36,226 nucleotides of DNA, taken from positions 1 to 36,226 of the forward strand of contig JAFKGI010000064.1 of assembly GCA_017307785.1 (NCBI GenBank). The letters are read 5' to 3'. A program made the position numbers and the translations under genes. This DNA is from Vulcanimicrobiota bacterium (GTDB lineage Bacteria; Vulcanimicrobiota; Xenobia; Xenobiales; JADMJV01). The notes under the pieces are model-generated. The model was not told the origin of the DNA and did no database searches. It saw only the letters and a program-made list of their open reading frames with translations. Of this stretch, positions 32,654 through 36,226 are shown piece by piece (positions within the stretch are counted from its first letter, which is position 1; the number at the start of each line of letters is the position of its first letter).

Positions 32654-34708
32654 CTAGTTGCCCAGGGTGAAGCCCTGCAGCGGAACAAGCCCCGCCGCGA
32701 CGGGACCCACGAGAGTGGCCGCACCGGTGGTCAGGTTGAGGGTGTAGAGGCTGGTGACGCCTGCAACCGTCAGCACGGCCGAACCGTTGCCGGTGGCAGC
32801 CGTGTTGGAAGTAGCCACGTTGACGCCGCGTCCGATGTCGAAGCAGGCAAAGGTGGAGAAGTCGAGGGGGCTGCCGCCCAGCGTAATGGCGAGGGGCAGG
32901 GTCTGGGTGCCCGCGTTGGGCGGGTTCTGGATGAGCAACCGATCGGCAATGCTATCCAGGGTGTAGAGGGTGGTGGCGGTGGTGTTCAGCGGAGCCGAGA
33001 AGTTGTTGGTGTAGGCCGCGCCGACCACGCCCGTCACGCCGCTGCCGTTGATGTTTCCATCAGGATTGGTGCCGGTGACCGCTACCGCGCCGCCGTTGTT
33101 GCCGTCCACCGGCGCGCCGGTGATCTGGTTTACCCGGAAGTTCAGGCCGGTACCGGTGGTGACGCGAATGCGGTCCACGGTCGGATTGAAGTCGAAACCG
33201 TAACCCGTGGTAGCGGGGTCAGGGAGGTCGACCGCAGTCACGCCGTCCGTGGTGAAGGCGATGCTGTTGGCGGTGCCAATGACGAAGGCCGCGGCGTTGG
33301 GACCACTTTGGGGCTCAATGCGGTAGACCGAACCGGTGTCAGCCGCGTGATTAATGCCCAGGGCGAATAACTGGCCGGTGGCGGGACGGTAGTCAATGCC
33401 GACCAGGACCTCGCCGGCCTGGATGCCGCCGATCGGCACCGTCACAGCGGTTCCGGGGGTGGCCGAGTTGAAGCGCAACAGGTTGGCGTTCGAGAGGCCA
33501 ATGGCCGGCGGCGCGCCGTCCGGGATGATGGCCAGGGCGCTCAGCCCGCTGTTGGGAATGCCCAACAGGGTGGCCTGGCCGTTGACCAGGTTGATGCTGT
33601 AGAGATTGGTGGTGCCGTTGACCACCAGGGAGGCGATGCCCGAACCGGCCAGCACGGCCGAGTTGCTGGCGGGAGCGTTGACGCCCATCTGGATGTCGAA
33701 GCCGTTGACGGCCGAGAAATCCAGAGGATTGCCGTTCAGGGTGACCGCCTGCGGCGCGGACTGGGTGCCGTCGTTGGGCGGGTTCTGGATGAACAAGTTG
33801 TTGGTGGTGGCATCCAGGGTGTAGAGGGTGGTGATGGTCGCATTCTGCTGGTTGTTGGTGTAAGCAGCCGCGGCTACGGCGGTGGCGCCGCCACCGTTGA
33901 TGTCGCCGTCCATCTGCACGCCGACGGCGGCATTGCCGTCGACGCCGGCACCGTCATTGGGATTCAGGCGGAAGTCCTGTCCGGTATTGGTGACCACGCG
34001 GATGCGATCGACGGTGGGGTTGAAGTCGAAGCCGAAGGCGGTGCCGGTGATGGGACGAGCCGCGTTGGACGCATCCACGAAGGTGGTGGGAGCGGCGTTC
34101 ACCACGGTGGCGAAGCCGTTATCGGGATTGACGTGGTAGAGGTTGACGGAGCCCGCCGCACTGTTGAAGCCGAGGGCATACAGGAAATGGTTCTGGGGAC
34201 GCACGTCCAGGCCCACCAGCTGATCACCGGCGGTCACACCGGTGATGGGGACGGTGGTGGGGGTGCCGGGGTTGGTGCTGGAAAAGCGCACCAGGTTGGT
34301 TCCGCCTGCATCCAGAGCGACCAGATTGATCGGAGTTCCGGTGCCGGTGACGGTGAACACGACGTTGTCGCTGAAACCGGCGCCGCTGGCGGTGATCGTG
34401 GCGGTGCCGGCCGCGTTGGCGGTGGCCAGGCCGGTGTTGGTGATGCTGACCACGGCCGGGTTGGAACTGGTCCAGGTGACGATGCTGCTCACATCGCCGG
34501 TGCTGCCGTCGTTAGCCGTGGCGGTGGCCGTGAACTGCTGGGTCTGGCCGGCAGTTTTGGTGACCGGCTTGGGGCTGACCGCCAGGCCGGTGATGACCTG
34601 CTGGAAGCCGCCACCGAAGTTACCGGTGTTGTCGTTGCCGCCGCAGCCGATGGCGCAGAAGCCGCACAGAAGCAGCAGGCCAAAGATAATTGCTTTAAGT
34701 CTTCTCAA
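32654..34708 (-). CDS. Lipoprotein with Big2 domain and two DUF4394 domains
   Basis: The best start is TTG at 34708, with GGAGGGG nine bases upstream, giving 684 residues. A lipoprotein signal follows (basic RRLK, hydrophobic core, AIGC with Cys22 as the lipidated residue). A bacterial Ig-like Big2 domain spans about 40-120 (GLAVSPKPVTKTAGQ, TWTSSNPAVVSIT). Two tandem copies of DUF4394 follow (about 125-385 and 390-680), each with FDFNPTVDRIRV and a VDGN motif, and each ending in YTLD-type strands. DUF4394 forms a propeller-like beta structure of unknown role in secreted proteins. The protein is probably surface-attached. A longer start at 34837 would add 43 basic residues that spoil the signal. 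Confidence 0.88.
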   Translation of the reverse strand: MRRLKAIIFGLLLLCGFCAIGCGGNDNTGNFGGGFQQVITGLAVSPKPVTKTAGQTQQFTATATANDGSTGDVSSIVTWTSSNPAVVSITNTGLATANAAGTATITASGAGFSDNVVFTVTGTGTPINLVALDAGGTNLVRFSSTNPGTPTTVPITGVTAGDQLVGLDVRPQNHFLYALGFNSAAGSVNLYHVNPDNGFATVVNAAPTTFVDASNAARPITGTAFGFDFNPTVDRIRVVTNTGQDFRLNPNDGAGVDGNAAVGVQMDGDINGGGATAVAAAAYTNNQQNATITTLYTLDATTNNLFIQNPPNDGTQSAPQAVTLNGNPLDFSAVNGFDIQMGVNAPASNSAVLAGSGIASLVVNGTTNLYSINLVNGQATLLGIPNSGLSALAIIPDGAPPAIGLSNANLLRFNSATPGTAVTVPIGGIQAGEVLVGIDYRPATGQLFALGINHAADTGSVYRIEPQSGPNAAAFVIGTANSIAFTTDGVTAVDLPDPATTGYGFDFNPTVDRIRVTTGTGLNFRVNQITGAPVDGNNGGAVAVTGTNPDGNINGSGVTGVVGAAYTNNFSAPLNTTATTLYTLDSIADRLLIQNPPNAGTQTLPLAITLGGSPLDFSTFACFDIGRGVNVATSNTAATGNGSAVLTVAGVTSLYTLNLTTGAATLVGPVAAGLVPLQGFTLGN

Positions 34709-34996
34709 AGGAAAGGTTCCCCTCCAAAATTTTCGTGACCGCCCTTTCTGCAATAGGACGAACATGTCATTTTTTCTTAATTTTGATTTGACGCAAGGGA
34801 ACAACTCGGTTCGAACACGTGAGCGGGCTTTGCGCAAAGACTCCAGCTATGGCCAGGGCGCGTCAGGAATACCAGTTGGCCGCTCGCGGAGCCGGTGACA
34901 ATCATAGGTCTGTGGAGTGGATGGTCAGTCAATATCGAGCAAGGTCGGTCGTTCACCCGGGTAGGCGAGACCGTAGTGAAGCCGAATCTTTCTCAG

Positions 34997-35230
34997 GTGA
35001 GCTATTCTAAGCGGATAACTTTCAATCCTCAGATGATGGGCGGGCAGGCCTGCATTCGCGGGATGCGGATACCCGTCTCGCTGGTGTTGAACTTGATGGC
35101 GCGGGAACTCCCCGCTGCTGAGATTCTCGGCGAATATCCCGATTTGGAACTCGAAGACCTGCAGGCTTGCCTTTCCTACGGCGCTTGGCTGGCGGCTGAG
35201 GAAATGCTGCCGCATCAGGCTCATTTTTAA
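34997..35230 (+). CDS. DUF433 (VapB-like antitoxin family) protein
   Basis: From the GTG at 34997 the product has 77 residues and begins SYSKRITFNPQMMGGQACIRG, the DUF433 opening; RIPVSLVLNLMARELPAAEILGEYPDLELEDL completes the winged-helix motif. An upstream start is possible. DUF433 proteins are usually antitoxins paired with a DUF5615/PIN-like toxin gene directly downstream. Here only a 22-codon frame beginning MRFL follows, so the toxin seems lost. The 288 bases upstream, shared with the divergent lipoprotein gene, hold no feature I can support. Confidence 0.8.
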   Translation: MSYSKRITFNPQMMGGQACIRGMRIPVSLVLNLMARELPAAEILGEYPDLELEDLQACLSYGAWLAAEEMLPHQAHF

Positions 35231-35299
35231 GTGCGTTTTCTTAAGGACGTGTGGGCATTTCGCACGGGACGCTGCTTGGTCCCCCTGGCGGTGCCGTGA
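35231..35299 (+). pseudogene. 22-codon frame, possible remnant of a DUF5615-type toxin
   Basis: GTG at 35231 directly follows the DUF433 stop and reads MRFLKDVW before ending at a TGA that overlaps the next gene's GTG. DUF5615/PIN-like toxins usually begin MRFL or MKFL in this very position after DUF433. Only four residues support this, so it may be coincidence. Confidence 0.25.
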
Positions 35300-35898
35300 A
35301 GAAGAATCTCTTCGCCCTCGCGGCGTTGTTGGTGCTGGTGGCCGTGGCCGCCCGGTTCATCCGCCACGGAGGCAGAAATGCCGAGTGGGTGGCGCTGGAA
35401 AACGACATGGTGGCCAGCCTGGAGGCCTTGTGGGAGCAACCCGGCCAGAAAGTGGAGCTGATGGAATCCGAAGGAGGCGCCCGAGTACTCGCAACGGTGG
35501 CAATGCCCCCGCAGGGCGACCTCACTTGGAATGAACCCTTCCTGCGCTTCGTGGCCGCGCGCCATCCCGCGGTCAGCCTGCAGGCGATTGAAATTCGTGG
35601 GCCGTTTGGAATGGAGGGGGATCTGGCCCACCACGAGCGAGTGCGCCGCCAGCAACAAGCCTGGGTGGACCGTCTGCTCGGACCCGGCAAGGGATTAATG
35701 CTCCTCCAATTTCGGGAGGTCGTGGCGCAACAGCAACTTGCCCCGCCCGCAGCCTCACCCACAACTACTCAACTGTTTGCTTGTCTGGTGCTCCTCGCCG
35801 AGCCACCCCGCGGGCAGCTAACGCAGGTCTTCCAGGGACTCAACACCGCCCAAGAGCAGCGGGGCGAACATCGAGTCTTCAAGCTGCCGACACCGTGA
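35296..35898 (+). CDS. Membrane-anchored protein of unknown function
   Basis: GTG at 35296 overlaps the TGA of the preceding short frame (GTGA) and starts a 200-residue protein with KKNLFALAALLVLVAVAAR, a single N-terminal membrane segment or uncleaved signal. The remainder is polar and mixed alpha/beta (LEALWEQPGQKVELMES, RFVAARHPAVSLQAIEIRG). No family is recognised. It is probably anchored in the inner membrane with the bulk outside. An ATG at 35251 in frame would place 15 residues before the segment and is less likely. Confidence 0.6.
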   Translation: MKKNLFALAALLVLVAVAARFIRHGGRNAEWVALENDMVASLEALWEQPGQKVELMESEGGARVLATVAMPPQGDLTWNEPFLRFVAARHPAVSLQAIEIRGPFGMEGDLAHHERVRRQQQAWVDRLLGPGKGLMLLQFREVVAQQQLAPPAASPTTTQLFACLVLLAEPPRGQLTQVFQGLNTAQEQRGEHRVFKLPTP

Positions 35899-35955
35899 AA
35901 AAAGCCAAATCAAACGCCCTGAAAAGACTGTGCGGTCAATGGTTGGACAGTCTGA

Positions 35956-36226
35956 TCAAATTGATCGGTCGGGCTCTCCCTTTGGAGGGTTAGGAATCAA
36001 CGCGCCTAACTCGACCGAAAGTGGGACCAACAATTCCCGCGCGGTTCTGTAAAGCTCCAGGGCGTTTCCTTTACCATAAGTGTGGGCCATTGTATTTCTC
36101 AGTCGCTGAAGCTGACGCCAGGGGATGGACCTAATTTCTGCCCGAGTTTCTTCGGATACACAGGCTGCGGCCTCTCCCAGAATAATCACCAGGCGCTCCA
36201 CCCCGAATCTCACTATGCGAGCTTCT
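35956..36226 (-). CDS. HepT-like (DUF86) ribonuclease/AMPylated toxin, partial at window edge
   Basis: The frame is open through the right edge of the window, so only the last 89 or so residues are seen. ERLVIILGEAA, IPWRQLQRLRN and the RX4HXY motif (R-NTMA-H-T-Y) are the HepT signature; HepT toxins are held by a MntA-type minimal nucleotidyltransferase antitoxin that AMPylates the Tyr. The antitoxin gene would lie upstream, outside the window. A GTG at 36213 is in frame but starts inside the conserved helix, and the codons before it continue without a stop. Confidence 0.8.
   Translation of the reverse strand, partial: EARIVRFGVERLVIILGEAAACVSEETRAEIRSIPWRQLQRLRNTMAHTYGKGNALELYRTARELLVPLSVELGALIPNPPKGEPDRSI

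Noticed and set aside
32388..32654. Minus-strand frame of 88 codons between the terminator and the 32357 stop
   Set aside because: Its start lies inside the terminator stem, it has no ribosome site and no motif is visible.
34133..34738. Plus-strand Gly/Ala-rich frame opposite the DUF4394 gene
   Set aside because: Composition is the complement of the repetitive lipoprotein gene; no ribosome site or family match.

Overview
The window comes from a high-GC bacterium with a very large signalling repertoire. A lipoprotein-type signal and an alpha-carbonic anhydrase are present, but there is no rRNA, tRNA or housekeeping operon to fix the phylum. I would say an environmental, probably Gram-negative-type lineage of the Acidobacteriota/Armatimonadota/Eremiobacterota kind, at low confidence. 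Start codons are mixed (ATG, GTG, TTG).

Region 1 (1-4.4 kb) looks like a small redox or oxygen regulon. After a hairpin-bearing tandem repeat (1-285) come a flavin monooxygenase-like oxidoreductase, a PAS histidine kinase whose PAS core carries the FixL heme signature residues, a DUF2892 membrane peptide, a NarL-type response regulator and a universal stress protein. An FNR/CRP-like palindrome (TGAT-N4-RTCA) lies upstream of the oxidoreductase, the DUF2892 gene and the usp gene, each with a -10-like hexamer at class II spacing. An alpha-carbonic anhydrase without the usual N-terminus follows.

Region 2 (5.1-19.7 kb) is a dense phosphorelay and partner-switch island. It has four hybrid histidine kinases, each ending in an HPt domain, two REC-SpoIIE (PP2C) phosphatases, one STAS anti-anti-sigma protein and one lone receiver. 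All but the first phosphatase are on the minus strand, and several are tightly coupled. By analogy with HptB-HsbR-HsbA and Rsb systems, kinase input would set SpoIIE phosphatase activity and so the STAS phosphorylation state. No RsbW-type anti-sigma kinase or sigma factor is in the window.

Region 3 (19.8-25.2 kb) holds a membrane-anchored unknown protein split by a frameshift, an HxlR regulator disrupted in an A5 tract and convergent with a short-chain dehydrogenase, a secreted-looking NlpC/P60-type protein without a signal peptide, a second HxlR regulator divergent from an FMN azoreductase with a clear palindromic operator between them, and an isolated SecE-like gene.

Region 4 (25.3-32.4 kb) is mostly unrecognised accessory genes: a TPR protein, small proteins, an FGE/SUMF1-like protein beside a frameshifted ATP-grasp (R2K-like) gene, and a run of unknown proteins. 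Region 5 (32.6-36.2 kb) has a lipoprotein with a Big2 domain and two DUF4394 domains followed by a strong terminator, a DUF433 antitoxin-like gene without its usual toxin, an anchored unknown protein, and the 3' part of a HepT-like toxin running off the window. At least four genes between 20 and 28.3 kb have single-base frame disruptions, three at or next to G or A runs. This points to indel errors in the assembly or to decay of this region.
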